Part shown: in pieces, positions 19,032 through 26,373 of the stretch
How the letters are laid out: each line of letters opens with the position of its first letter
Position numbering within the stretch: the stretch's first letter is position 1
NCBI RefSeq assembly: GCF_027484945.1
Contig: NZ_JAIXRZ010000013.1
Span: 20,249 to 84,248 of the forward strand
Reading direction: 5' to 3'
DNA from: Flavobacterium sp.
GTDB taxonomy: Bacteria; Bacteroidota; Bacteroidia; Flavobacteriales; Flavobacteriaceae
DNA length: 64,000 nucleotides
Notes under the pieces: generated by a model
What the model saw: only the letters and a program-made list of their open reading frames with translations
Told to the model about the DNA's origin: nothing
Databases searched by the model: none
Position numbers and translations under genes: made by a program

Positions 19032-19082
19032 TAGTGTTAAAAGCCTTATAATTCAAGTTAATTCTTGAATAGTGTAAATTTG

Positions 19083-19508
19083 ATGTTGAAATTTAAAACC
19101 TATAAATGCCATGATTACAAAGTTCATTATTTATTATTTGCCTTATTTGTTTATTCTTTACCTGTAGCACAGGAAACAGCTAACATTGAATCCGGGAAAA
19201 TTATGTTCCGGCTTACCGTTCAGTCTGATACATTACTTTTTTATTTTGATTCCAAGCCGATTTTTGAAAAAGCCTTGCAGGAGTTTGTTTTTAATTATAC
19301 GGACTTTTCAATTGAAAATTTTAACAAAATCCAAAATGATCAGCTACCAATTATTGTTATCGCGTTGTATATTCAAAACGATAAAAAGGATTGGGTTGAT
19401 GGGCCTGATGAAGCATGGAGGTGTATTGGGTTAAAATCTTGCGAAATGGAATGTATTGAACAAGAAATCAATGGGTTGTGGATGGATTGGAAGTGTAAAA
19501 AGCTTTGA
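19083..19508 (+). CDS. small secreted Cys-containing protein, unknown
   Basis: 141 residues from the ATG at 19083; a TTG at 19065 in the same frame is less likely. The N-terminus has a charged stretch and then a hydrophobic segment (YLLFALFVYSLPVAQE) that looks like a signal peptide, so the product is probably exported. The rest is acidic and aromatic-rich. The last 40 residues carry four Cys (WRCIGLKSCEMECIEQE...WKCKKL), which could form disulphides in the periplasm. I recognise no family. It sits between two copies of the 29-bp element, downstream of a response regulator and upstream of a histidine kinase, which suggests an accessory or input role in that signalling system. Confidence 0.6.
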   Translation: MLKFKTYKCHDYKVHYLLFALFVYSLPVAQETANIESGKIMFRLTVQSDTLLFYFDSKPIFEKALQEFVFNYTDFSIENFNKIQNDQLPIIVIALYIQNDKKDWVDGPDEAWRCIGLKSCEMECIEQEINGLWMDWKCKKL

Positions 19509-19510
19509 AA

Positions 19511-19539
19511 TTTAACAAATTCTACACTTTTTGTATACC
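19511..19539 (+). repeat. 29-bp repeated element, copy 2
   Basis: Starts 2 bases after the stop of the small secreted protein gene. It matches copy 1 at 28 of 29 positions. An AT-rich box TATAATTTTAC follows at 19559. The next gene starts 228 bases later. Confidence 0.7.
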
Positions 19540-19613
19540 AATAGTAAAGTTCAGGTAGTATAATTTTACGATATCTAAGCGCCAGTTGTAAGGTATAAGC
19601 CAAACATAAGTTC

Positions 19614-19705
19614 AAATCCCTTTCCTCGGAATTGTCACTTTCGTTAATTCTGTTGTATAAGCCCGGATTCTTTGTTTTTTCTACGCCTGTCCGAGGAGGG
19701 GATTT
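19614..19705 (+). other. long-range hairpin in the leader of the first histidine kinase
   Basis: A left arm at 19614-19630 and a right arm at 19690-19705 pair almost perfectly (CCTCGGA with TCCGAGG, and AAATCCC with GGGGATTT). The loop between them is 59 bases. A T-rich stretch follows the right arm. It could be an attenuator or a small RNA between the second 29-bp element and the kinase ATG at 19768. The pairing is seen; a function is not. Confidence 0.45.
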
Positions 19706-19767
19706 TTTAAATTTTTATTAATAAGTAGGATTGATTAACTTATGCATTGTAAAACTGTTTTTTAATT

Positions 19768-21768
19768 ATGAAAAAAGCACTTATTATAACTTCTTTAATT
19801 TTTATTCTTTTGTCATGCAATAATAACAATGTAGAGATAAATGATGTACAAAAAATAGAAAGTCAATTAAAAGAAATAGAAAAAGTCAACTCAAAAAGTA
19901 AAAAATATTTTATTTTGAATAAACTTTATTTTTCAGCATTAAAAATAGAAGTTGATAGTCAAAGAATTAGATTGTTAAATCAAATTTTCAAAGAATCAAA
20001 TTTTAATAATAATTATAATTTATCTCGAAAAATCAATATTGCTTTTGCTAAGCAACCAGTTAAAAAAAACGTATTAGAACAAGCAAATTTATTTAAAAAT
20101 AAAGCTTCATATTTCAGAATGATAGGGATGCTTGACTCTGCATATTATTTTTTTAATGAGTCAAAAAAAGATTATGATATTCTAAAAAAATATAATGAAT
20201 ATGGATCTTCATTGTATGGTTTAGCAGAATTAGAATCTAAATTTAATGACTATAATAGTTCTGAAATCAAGTTAAAAAAAATAATTGAATTATCTAAACA
20301 GATTGACGACAAAAAATTATATTATATTTCATGTATTGCTCTTGGTAATAATTATAAAAGTAGCGGCGATTACATTTCCTCTATTAAATATCACAAAATT
20401 GCTTATAAGTACTATATAGATAATAGGGATAAAATTCACATGAGTTATCTTCATAGACAAGCTTTTTTAAATAATATTGGAAATGTTTACAAGGAGATGG
20501 GACTTTTCGATACCGCTAAAACATATTTTAAAAAAGCACTATCTAATAAAAAAGTTTTATTGGATAGTGACTTAGAATTATTTGGTTTGTTAAAATCAAA
20601 TTTAGGATATTGTTATTTGCAAAATAATCAACTGGAAAAAGCATTAGAGAGTTTTGAAGAAGCAAAAAAAGCATTTTTTAAAGTAAATAATTTTGAAGAG
20701 TTATCTTATTTATTGATAAATGAATCAAAAATATTTTTAAAAAATGGAAATACTTTAAAGTCAAATGAATTGTCAAAACAATCATTAAATTTTGCAAAAA
20801 AATCTAAAGCTAATAGATGTGAGTTATATATTTTAGAGAAGATAATTGAGCAGAGTGAAGATAATAAAAGTTTATTTTTTGACTATCTTAAATTAAAAAA
20901 TAAAATAGAGAATAATGAAAATCTATCCAGAAATAGATTTTATAAAATTGAACTTGAGACAAATCAAATTGAACAAGAAAAAAAGCAACTAGAAACCCAA
21001 AGAAATCAAGCAATATGGGTAGGGGTTATAATTTTTTTAATTTTAGCAATTATATTTATTAATTACAGAAATCGTATCATAAAAAGTAAATATGAACTAA
21101 ATAAGAAACATCAAAAAAGTAATGAGATTATTCAAGAATTAATTACCCAAAATCAAGCTATAGAAGTTGAATCGCGCCAAAAAGAACAACGCCGAATAGC
21201 TATGGAAATCCATGATAATGTGTTAAATCAATTGGCTAGCGTGCGTTATAGATTGTTTAAATTGAATTTTACGCAAGACCCTAATGCTTTAAATGATGCG
21301 CTCTACGGTATCGAAAACATTCGACAAGTAGAGGTTGAACTTCGGAATCTCACACACAACCTCACGAACCAAAGTCAACTTGAACATATATCCTTAAAAC
21401 AAATGATTGAACAACTCATAGTTGTTCATCATGAAATATACGGTCAAAATGTAATTTTTGAAATGGATACTTGGGATTGGGAAAAATTACCAGCGGAAAC
21501 TAAATTATGTTTGGTGCGTATGATCCAAGAAGCATTGTTTAATACAGCCAAACATGCTAAAGCGGATAATATTTTAATTGCCTTTACGCAAATTGACGGT
21601 CGAATAAAATTGAGGATTAAAGATGACGGAAAAGGATTTGAATTGCACTCCATACAAAGAGGAATAGGATTGCAAAACATGGAGACAAGAGCAGCCCAAA
21701 TTCAAGCCAAAATAGAAATCCTAACCAATCGAAATCAAGGAACCGAAATTATAGTTGAATCCCATTGA
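19768..21768 (+). CDS. lipoprotein TPR sensor histidine kinase (HisKA_3)
   Basis: 666 residues. A lipoprotein-like signal (KKALIITSLIFILLSC) opens the protein. About residues 95-370 are tetratricopeptide repeats (GNNYKSSGDYISSIKYHKIA, GNVYKEMGLFDTAKTYFKKA, GYCYLQNNQLEKALESFEEA). A transmembrane helix follows (WVGVIIFLILAIIFI, near 413), then a coiled coil, then the dimerisation domain with phospho-acceptor His482 in MEIHDNVLNQL. An ATPase domain follows (IQEALFNTAKHAKA, DDGKGFEL, GIGLQNMETRA). Repeats outside and kinase inside suggest sensing of a periplasmic peptide or protein. The sensor half is far more AT-rich than the kinase half, which begins near base 21150. Probable partners are the response regulators at 18317 and 24379. 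Confidence 0.92.
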   Translation: MKKALIITSLIFILLSCNNNNVEINDVQKIESQLKEIEKVNSKSKKYFILNKLYFSALKIEVDSQRIRLLNQIFKESNFNNNYNLSRKINIAFAKQPVKKNVLEQANLFKNKASYFRMIGMLDSAYYFFNESKKDYDILKKYNEYGSSLYGLAELESKFNDYNSSEIKLKKIIELSKQIDDKKLYYISCIALGNNYKSSGDYISSIKYHKIAYKYYIDNRDKIHMSYLHRQAFLNNIGNVYKEMGLFDTAKTYFKKALSNKKVLLDSDLELFGLLKSNLGYCYLQNNQLEKALESFEEAKKAFFKVNNFEELSYLLINESKIFLKNGNTLKSNELSKQSLNFAKKSKANRCELYILEKIIEQSEDNKSLFFDYLKLKNKIENNENLSRNRFYKIELETNQIEQEKKQLETQRNQAIWVGVIIFLILAIIFINYRNRIIKSKYELNKKHQKSNEIIQELITQNQAIEVESRQKEQRRIAMEIHDNVLNQLASVRYRLFKLNFTQDPNALNDALYGIENIRQVEVELRNLTHNLTNQSQLEHISLKQMIEQLIVVHHEIYGQNVIFEMDTWDWEKLPAETKLCLVRMIQEALFNTAKHAKADNILIAFTQIDGRIKLRIKDDGKGFELHSIQRGIGLQNMETRAAQIQAKIEILTNRNQGTEIIVESH

Positions 21769-22018
21769 ATTAATTAAAAGCCTGAAATACAATTAGTTGA
21801 GTTAAAATAGTTCTTTTATTACGGTGAAATACAAAAAATAGCGCATTCACCAAAATTTGAGTATCATTTACTACCAAACGACATACATTCACATAAAACG
21901 CCCACGGAAATAGCAATTGACTTCCCGTGCTATACTAGTTTTACTCCGTTGAAATACCCTCAAATCAAAGGCAATTCAACCATTTAAAATTTAATAATAA
22001 CTAGTAAAGCATACGATT

Positions 22019-22246
22019 ATGAGAAAGTCAGCAATTATTTCTGCATTATTTACAATGATGTTAATATTAACATCCTTTAGTACTCCTTCTGAAATTGGTG
22101 GTAGAGGCCAAGTAGGAACAGGTAGTTATGAAATTGGTGGTAGAGGCCAAGTGGGAACAGGTAGTTATGAAATTGGCGGTAGAGGCCAAGTGGGTACAGG
22201 TAGTTTGAGTATTGGTGGCCGTGGTCAAGTGGGTACTGGGAGTTAA
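22019..22246 (+). CDS. secreted peptide of four 13-residue tandem repeats
   Basis: 75 residues. A clean signal peptide (RKSAIISALFTMMLILTSFS) is followed by TPSE and four copies of IGGRGQVGTGS, spaced exactly 13 residues apart with YE or LS linkers, ending right after the fourth copy. No other domain is present. It lies between two TPR histidine kinases, all on the same strand, and has its own terminator. I know of no named family. It could be a precursor of repeated peptide signals, a Gly-rich surface or adhesin fragment, or a ligand of the adjacent TPR sensors; the last is inference from position only. The 250 bases upstream hold no other supported gene and no exact TAnnTTTG box. Confidence 0.75.
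   Translation: MRKSAIISALFTMMLILTSFSTPSEIGGRGQVGTGSYEIGGRGQVGTGSYEIGGRGQVGTGSLSIGGRGQVGTGS
22091..22246 (+). repeat. four tandem 39-bp repeats
   Basis: Units start at 22091, 22130, 22169 and 22208. The first three are nearly identical in DNA. The fourth differs at many synonymous positions (CGT for AGA, GGT for GGC) while keeping the core peptide. This points to selection on the protein rather than a young DNA slippage product. Confidence 0.9.
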
Positions 22247-22271
22247 TATATTTAATAAAAAGTATTAAGAA

Positions 22272-22299
22272 AGTCAACATTTTATGTTGGCTTTTTTTA
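22272..22299 (+). terminator. terminator of the repeat-peptide gene
   Basis: A 9-bp stem (AGTCAACAT with ATGTTGGCT, one G-T pair) with a 3-base loop is followed by seven T residues. It separates the peptide gene from the second kinase. Confidence 0.85.
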
Positions 22300-22305
22300 T
22301 TTTTG
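22298..22305 (+). promoter_or_regulatory. -7 box TATTTTTG of the second histidine kinase
   Basis: Exact TAnnTTTG match directly after the terminator's T tract, 12 bases before the TTG start at 22318. Confidence 0.55.
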
Positions 22306-22317
22306 TAAAAACGATAA

Positions 22318-24360
22318 TTGAAAAACTTTATAAAAATATTTAACCTTGTGTTGCTTGTTTCTTTTTTTTCGTGTGAGAAAAAGGGAACAAGTAGTGATGA
22401 TCAATTTTCTTCAAAAGATTTAAATTTTTTTAATAGTAAAATTTATAACAAAGATTTAAGTTTAACGGAAAGATTAAAATATAATGATAAGGCTATTAAT
22501 AAATTATCAAAGGAATTAAAAAAAAAAGATTTAAAAGATTTTGATAGATATTTAAATAATTATTTTGAATTTCAAGATTGGGGGAAGTATAAAAGTGCGT
22601 CTTTAGTTTTATTAGAAAATTCATTAAAATATAATGACAGCTTATATTATGGTTTGTCTTTAAGATACATAGGTAATTATTATTATCAAAAAAATAATTT
22701 GGATAGCACATTTTATTTTTACACTAGATCTGAAAAGGTTTTCAATAAAATAAAAGATAAAAAAAATTACCCTATTATATTATTAAAAAAAGGAATTGTT
22801 CAGTTAGAGATTAATGATTTCTTAGGTGCAGATTTATCTTTAAGAAAAGCATATCAAATATTTAAGAATGGTAATGATTTTCAAAAATTATATGCAACTC
22901 TAAATACTTTGGGTTCAGTTTCTGCTGAATTGAAAGAATATAGTAGGGCAATTTATTATTACAAACAAGCATTAAATGTAATAAAAAAAGGAAATTTAAA
23001 TAATCTTGAACATCAAGAATCTAATTGTTTGAACAACTTAGGATTATTATATAATGATTTAAAAGATTATAAAAAATCAATTTATTATTACAATCTTGCT
23101 TTAAAGAGTAGAAATTTAATTGATGATAATCCTAGATTGTATTCTATAATAATTGATAATTTAGCATACTCAAAGCTAAAGTCAAATCAATTTTCAGGTT
23201 TACCAGATTTATTTTTTGAATCTTTAGATAAAAAAGATTCAATTGAAGATTTAAGTACAATTACAATTGTTAATATTCATTTGTCAGAATATTATGCTAG
23301 TATAAAAGACACAATAAATTCTGTATACTATTCTGATATTGCAATAAAAAATGCTTTAAAGCTTAATACACCTTTATATAAAATTGCAGCTTATAAGCAG
23401 GCTTCAAATGTTAATAAAAAGAAAAGTTTAAATTATTCTGATTATTACATTAAATTAAATGATAGTCTACAAATGCTGGAGAGAAAATCAAAGGATCGTT
23501 TTGCTAGAATCGAGCTCGAAACCGATGAAATTCTTCAGCAAAAAGACTCACTCGAGCAAAAAAATCGAAGTATTCTCAATTATTTTATCGGAACCATTGC
23601 TATTGGGACTTTATTGTTTTTTATGCGCGCCCAACGGGCAAAAAGTCGTGAGCTTTTGTTACGTCAGGCACAGCAACGCGCGAATGAAGATATTTATAAG
23701 CTTATCATTTCGCAACAAAACAAACTTGAAGAAGGACGTGTACTTGAAAAAAATCGGATTGCAAAAGAATTACATGACGGTGTTTTAGGTCGTTTATTTG
23801 GCCTACGCCTAAACCTTGATGGCCTCAATCACCGGGAAGATGAAGCAGCCATTCAAGAACGAATTCATTGCCTAGAAGAATTAAAAGTTATTGAACAAGA
23901 TTTACGAGAAATCTCTCATGAACTTTCCCGAGAAAAGTATGTATTGGTCAATAATTTCGTTGCTATCGTCAATAATTTATTTGAAGAACAAGCCAAAATT
24001 AATCCAGCCAAACTTACTACGATTCTCGATGAGCAGGTCGATTGGGACATATTAAGCAATACAACCAAGATCAATCTTTATAGAATTCTTCAAGAATGTT
24101 TACAAAACATCAACAAGTACGCCAAAGCAAATACTATAAAAGTTGAATTCCGTAAGGATAAAAAGGGTAATTTAGTGCTGAATATAACCGATGATGGCGA
24201 AGGATTTGAAGTTGATAAGAAAAGTAAGGGGATCGGCCTTAAAAATATTGTGACCCGAACCCACGAAAGTGACGGAATTATCGAAATCAAATCTGCCCCA
24301 GGAAAAGGTACCCGTATCAGTATAACAGTTCCATTGGAGCAAAAAAACATCAAACATTAA
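22318..24360 (+). CDS. lipoprotein TPR sensor histidine kinase (HisKA_3), second copy
   Basis: 680 residues with the same plan as the kinase at 19768. The start is TTG at 22318: only from there does the lipoprotein signal (KNFIKIFNLVLLVSFFSC) exist. TPR-like repeats fill about residues 80-330 (RAIYYYKQALNVI, NNLGLLYNDLKDYKKSIYYYNLAL). A transmembrane helix (YFIGTIAIGTLLFFM) lies near residue 422. His486 in KELHDGVLGRL is the phospho-acceptor. The ATPase domain shows LQECLQNINKYAKA, DDGEGFEV and GIGLKNI. Base composition shifts sharply near 23480, where the sensor half ends. The next gene, 18 bases on, is its likely cognate response regulator. Confidence 0.92.
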   Translation: MKNFIKIFNLVLLVSFFSCEKKGTSSDDQFSSKDLNFFNSKIYNKDLSLTERLKYNDKAINKLSKELKKKDLKDFDRYLNNYFEFQDWGKYKSASLVLLENSLKYNDSLYYGLSLRYIGNYYYQKNNLDSTFYFYTRSEKVFNKIKDKKNYPIILLKKGIVQLEINDFLGADLSLRKAYQIFKNGNDFQKLYATLNTLGSVSAELKEYSRAIYYYKQALNVIKKGNLNNLEHQESNCLNNLGLLYNDLKDYKKSIYYYNLALKSRNLIDDNPRLYSIIIDNLAYSKLKSNQFSGLPDLFFESLDKKDSIEDLSTITIVNIHLSEYYASIKDTINSVYYSDIAIKNALKLNTPLYKIAAYKQASNVNKKKSLNYSDYYIKLNDSLQMLERKSKDRFARIELETDEILQQKDSLEQKNRSILNYFIGTIAIGTLLFFMRAQRAKSRELLLRQAQQRANEDIYKLIISQQNKLEEGRVLEKNRIAKELHDGVLGRLFGLRLNLDGLNHREDEAAIQERIHCLEELKVIEQDLREISHELSREKYVLVNNFVAIVNNLFEEQAKINPAKLTTILDEQVDWDILSNTTKINLYRILQECLQNINKYAKANTIKVEFRKDKKGNLVLNITDDGEGFEVDKKSKGIGLKNIVTRTHESDGIIEIKSAPGKGTRISITVPLEQKNIKH

Positions 24361-24378
24361 CAAAAAATATATATTGCT

Positions 24379-25047
24379 ATGTCCCAAACAATCAATATTT
24401 TAATTGTCGATGATCACCAGTTTATCATCCAAGGCTATAAAAATGTAATTAACCTATTTCCCGATAAATCTATAACCTTTAATTTTATTGAAGCTTCAGA
24501 TTGCAAGTCTGGTTTTGAAACGATTAGCAATAGTCCACAACCCTTTGATGTTGCATTCCTAGATGTTAGTATGCCAGAATATCCTGAGAAAAACATTAAT
24601 ACAGGTGAAGATTTGGCCAAATTGATTAAGGAAACGATGCCAGAATGTAAAATTGCCCTTCTAACTATGCATTCCGAAAGCTTGAAAGTCATGTCCATTA
24701 TCGAAGAAATCAATCCCTTGGGATTAGTTATTAAAAATGATCTGACTTTTGATAGTATGATTTTAGCCCTTACCTCTATACTTAATGGTGATACGTATTA
24801 TAGTGATTCGGTGATTAAATTCTTAAATAACCAACAAAAAGAAAAAGTATACATCGATGTAATCGACCGCCAAATATTACACTATTTAAACAAAGGGGTC
24901 AATTACGATGATATCCCATTATACATCACGATCTCATCTAGTTCGGTAAAAACACGAAAAGAAAACTTGAAAGACCTTCTCGGAATTTCAGGTAGTGACG
25001 ATGCCTCCTTAGTATCCGTAGCGCGCGATCGCGGATTATTATTGTAA
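24379..25047 (+). CDS. response regulator, receiver plus LuxR-like HTH
   Basis: 222 residues. The receiver has the acidic pair in LIVDDHQF, phosphoacceptor Asp62 in AFLDVSMPEY, Thr in LLTMHSE and Lys in VIKND. The C-terminal HTH reads ISSSSVKTRKENLKDLL. It is about the same length as the regulator at 18317 and shares its layout, so the two are paralogues. Directly behind the second kinase, it is probably its partner. It ends 3 bases before the convergent thiL stop. Confidence 0.88.
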   Translation: MSQTINILIVDDHQFIIQGYKNVINLFPDKSITFNFIEASDCKSGFETISNSPQPFDVAFLDVSMPEYPEKNINTGEDLAKLIKETMPECKIALLTMHSESLKVMSIIEEINPLGLVIKNDLTFDSMILALTSILNGDTYYSDSVIKFLNNQQKEKVYIDVIDRQILHYLNKGVNYDDIPLYITISSSSVKTRKENLKDLLGISGSDDASLVSVARDRGLLL

Positions 25048-25050
25048 TTA

Positions 25051-26106
25051 TTATTCGGTTTCGGTTTGAAGTGCATTCCAACCACGTGCCTTCAATTCAA
25101 TCTTTGTATTAGCACGTGTGACTAAATGCATGCCCTCACTTTCTGGGGTCATGTGTCCGATTACAGTTAAATGGGGATTCCCTTTGATTTTGTCAAAATC
25201 TTCTAATTTAATCGTAAATAACAATTCATAATCTTCGCCCCCGTTTATGGCCAAGGTTGTGCTGTCAATAGTAAATTCTTCACATGTAGCAATAAATTGA
25301 GGGTCCAAGGGTAATTTTTCTTCAAACAAGTTACAACCAACGGAACTGTTTTTACACAAATGAAGCAATTCTGAGGATAAACCGTCAGAAATATCAATCA
25401 TGGAAGTGGGTTGAACCTCTAATTGCGCCAATAATCCTTTGATATCTGTGCGCGCCTCTGGTTTCAATTGACGTTCAATTAAATAAGTATAGTTGTCTAG
25501 GTCAGGTTGATTTAATGGATTCACTTGAAAAACTTGCTTTTCTCGTTCCAAAACTTGTAAGCCCATATAGGCCGAACCCAAGTCGCCCGTTACTACAATC
25601 AAATCGTATTCTTGGGCTCCGTTGCGATAGACCAATTCGTTTTCTTGGGCAGTTCCAATTGCAGTAATTGAAATAATCAATCCTTTTTGTGATGAAGTGG
25701 TGTCGCCACCGATAATATCAACTGAATAGGTTTTGGCCCCTAAACGAATACCTTCATACAGTTCTTCTAAAGCTTCCAAAGGAAATCGGTTGGAAACCGC
25801 AATTGAAACCGTAATTTGCGTTGGTGTTGCATTCATCGCGCAAATATCAGAGAGATTAACAACCACCGCTTTATATCCTAAATGCTTTAACGGCATATAC
25901 GACAAATCAAAATGTACGCCTTCTATCAACAGGTCGGTTGAGACTACTGTTTTGGTGTTTTCAAAGCTTAAAACAGCAGCATCATCGCCTATACCTTTTA
26001 GGGTAGTGGGCTGGCTAACTTCCACTTTTTCCGTAAGATGTGCAATTAAACCAAATTCGCCCAATTGCGATAGCGGTGTTCGTTGTGGGGCTTTATCTTC
26101 CAACAT
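25051..26106 (-). CDS. thiL: thiamine-phosphate kinase
   Basis: 351 residues. It phosphorylates thiamine monophosphate to the active cofactor thiamine diphosphate. The PurM-like fold is visible: GIGDDAAVL near residue 40, STDLLIEGVHFD, AVVNLSDICAMNATP, IIGGDTTSS, VTGDLGSAYMGL and MIDISDGLSSEL. It is a single gene whose upstream side holds a structured element on the other strand. Confidence 0.93.
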   Translation of the reverse strand: MLEDKAPQRTPLSQLGEFGLIAHLTEKVEVSQPTTLKGIGDDAAVLSFENTKTVVSTDLLIEGVHFDLSYMPLKHLGYKAVVVNLSDICAMNATPTQITVSIAVSNRFPLEALEELYEGIRLGAKTYSVDIIGGDTTSSQKGLIISITAIGTAQENELVYRNGAQEYDLIVVTGDLGSAYMGLQVLEREKQVFQVNPLNQPDLDNYTYLIERQLKPEARTDIKGLLAQLEVQPTSMIDISDGLSSELLHLCKNSSVGCNLFEEKLPLDPQFIATCEEFTIDSTTLAINGGEDYELLFTIKLEDFDKIKGNPHLTVIGHMTPESEGMHLVTRANTKIELKARGWNALQTETE

Positions 26107-26194
26107 GGTTTTATGTGTTTTAAGCGGTAAAGGTACATTAACCCTTATGGAAATCCAATACTAAAACATCGGGTTTATATTTTTGAAATGGGTG

Positions 26195-26310
26195 TTGTGT
26201 ATTCAGCCCCGATCGCAGCGGCATCCTCTGGTGATTCCTTGCCAAAGGGGTCGCCAGAGATACAGCTAAGAGCGGGAGGATACGCGTAAAAAAGGACAGG
26301 TGTCTGCTGC
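26195..26310 (+). ncRNA. GC-rich structured element, candidate RNA (copy 1)
   Basis: A GC-rich block in an AT-rich gap between thiL and lepA. It begins AGCCCCGATCGCAGCGGCAT and contains a strong hairpin (CTCTGG with CCAGAG and CCTT with AAGG, 26236-26269), followed by ATACAGCTAAGAGCGGGA. A -7 box TATTTTTG lies at 26178-26185. From memory, similar blocks recur between genes in many Flavobacteriaceae genomes; I could not confirm identity with a named RNA family such as Flavo-1. It shares the core GATNGCAGC with the element at 28225-28330. Confidence 0.5.
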
Positions 26311-26340
26311 CCAAAAAAAAGTCCGGCAAAAACCGAACTT
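26311..26340 (-). terminator. terminator of lepA
   Basis: AAGTCCGG and CCGAACTT form an 8-bp stem with one G-T pair. On the minus strand it is followed by eight T residues, 34 bases after the lepA stop. Confidence 0.8.
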
Positions 26341-26373
26341 CATTTATAATTCAAAATTTAAAATAGTCAAAAT

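Noticed and set aside
19601..19630. TTCAAATCCC...TCCTCGGA resembling the 3' half of a tRNA, possibly permuted
   Set aside because: The T-stem 5' side does not pair and no D or anticodon arm is found; the match is better explained by the long hairpin.
22091..22246. 39-base repeats as a CRISPR or slippage artefact
   Set aside because: They are in frame, follow a signal peptide, and the fourth copy varies at synonymous sites, so they are coding repeats.
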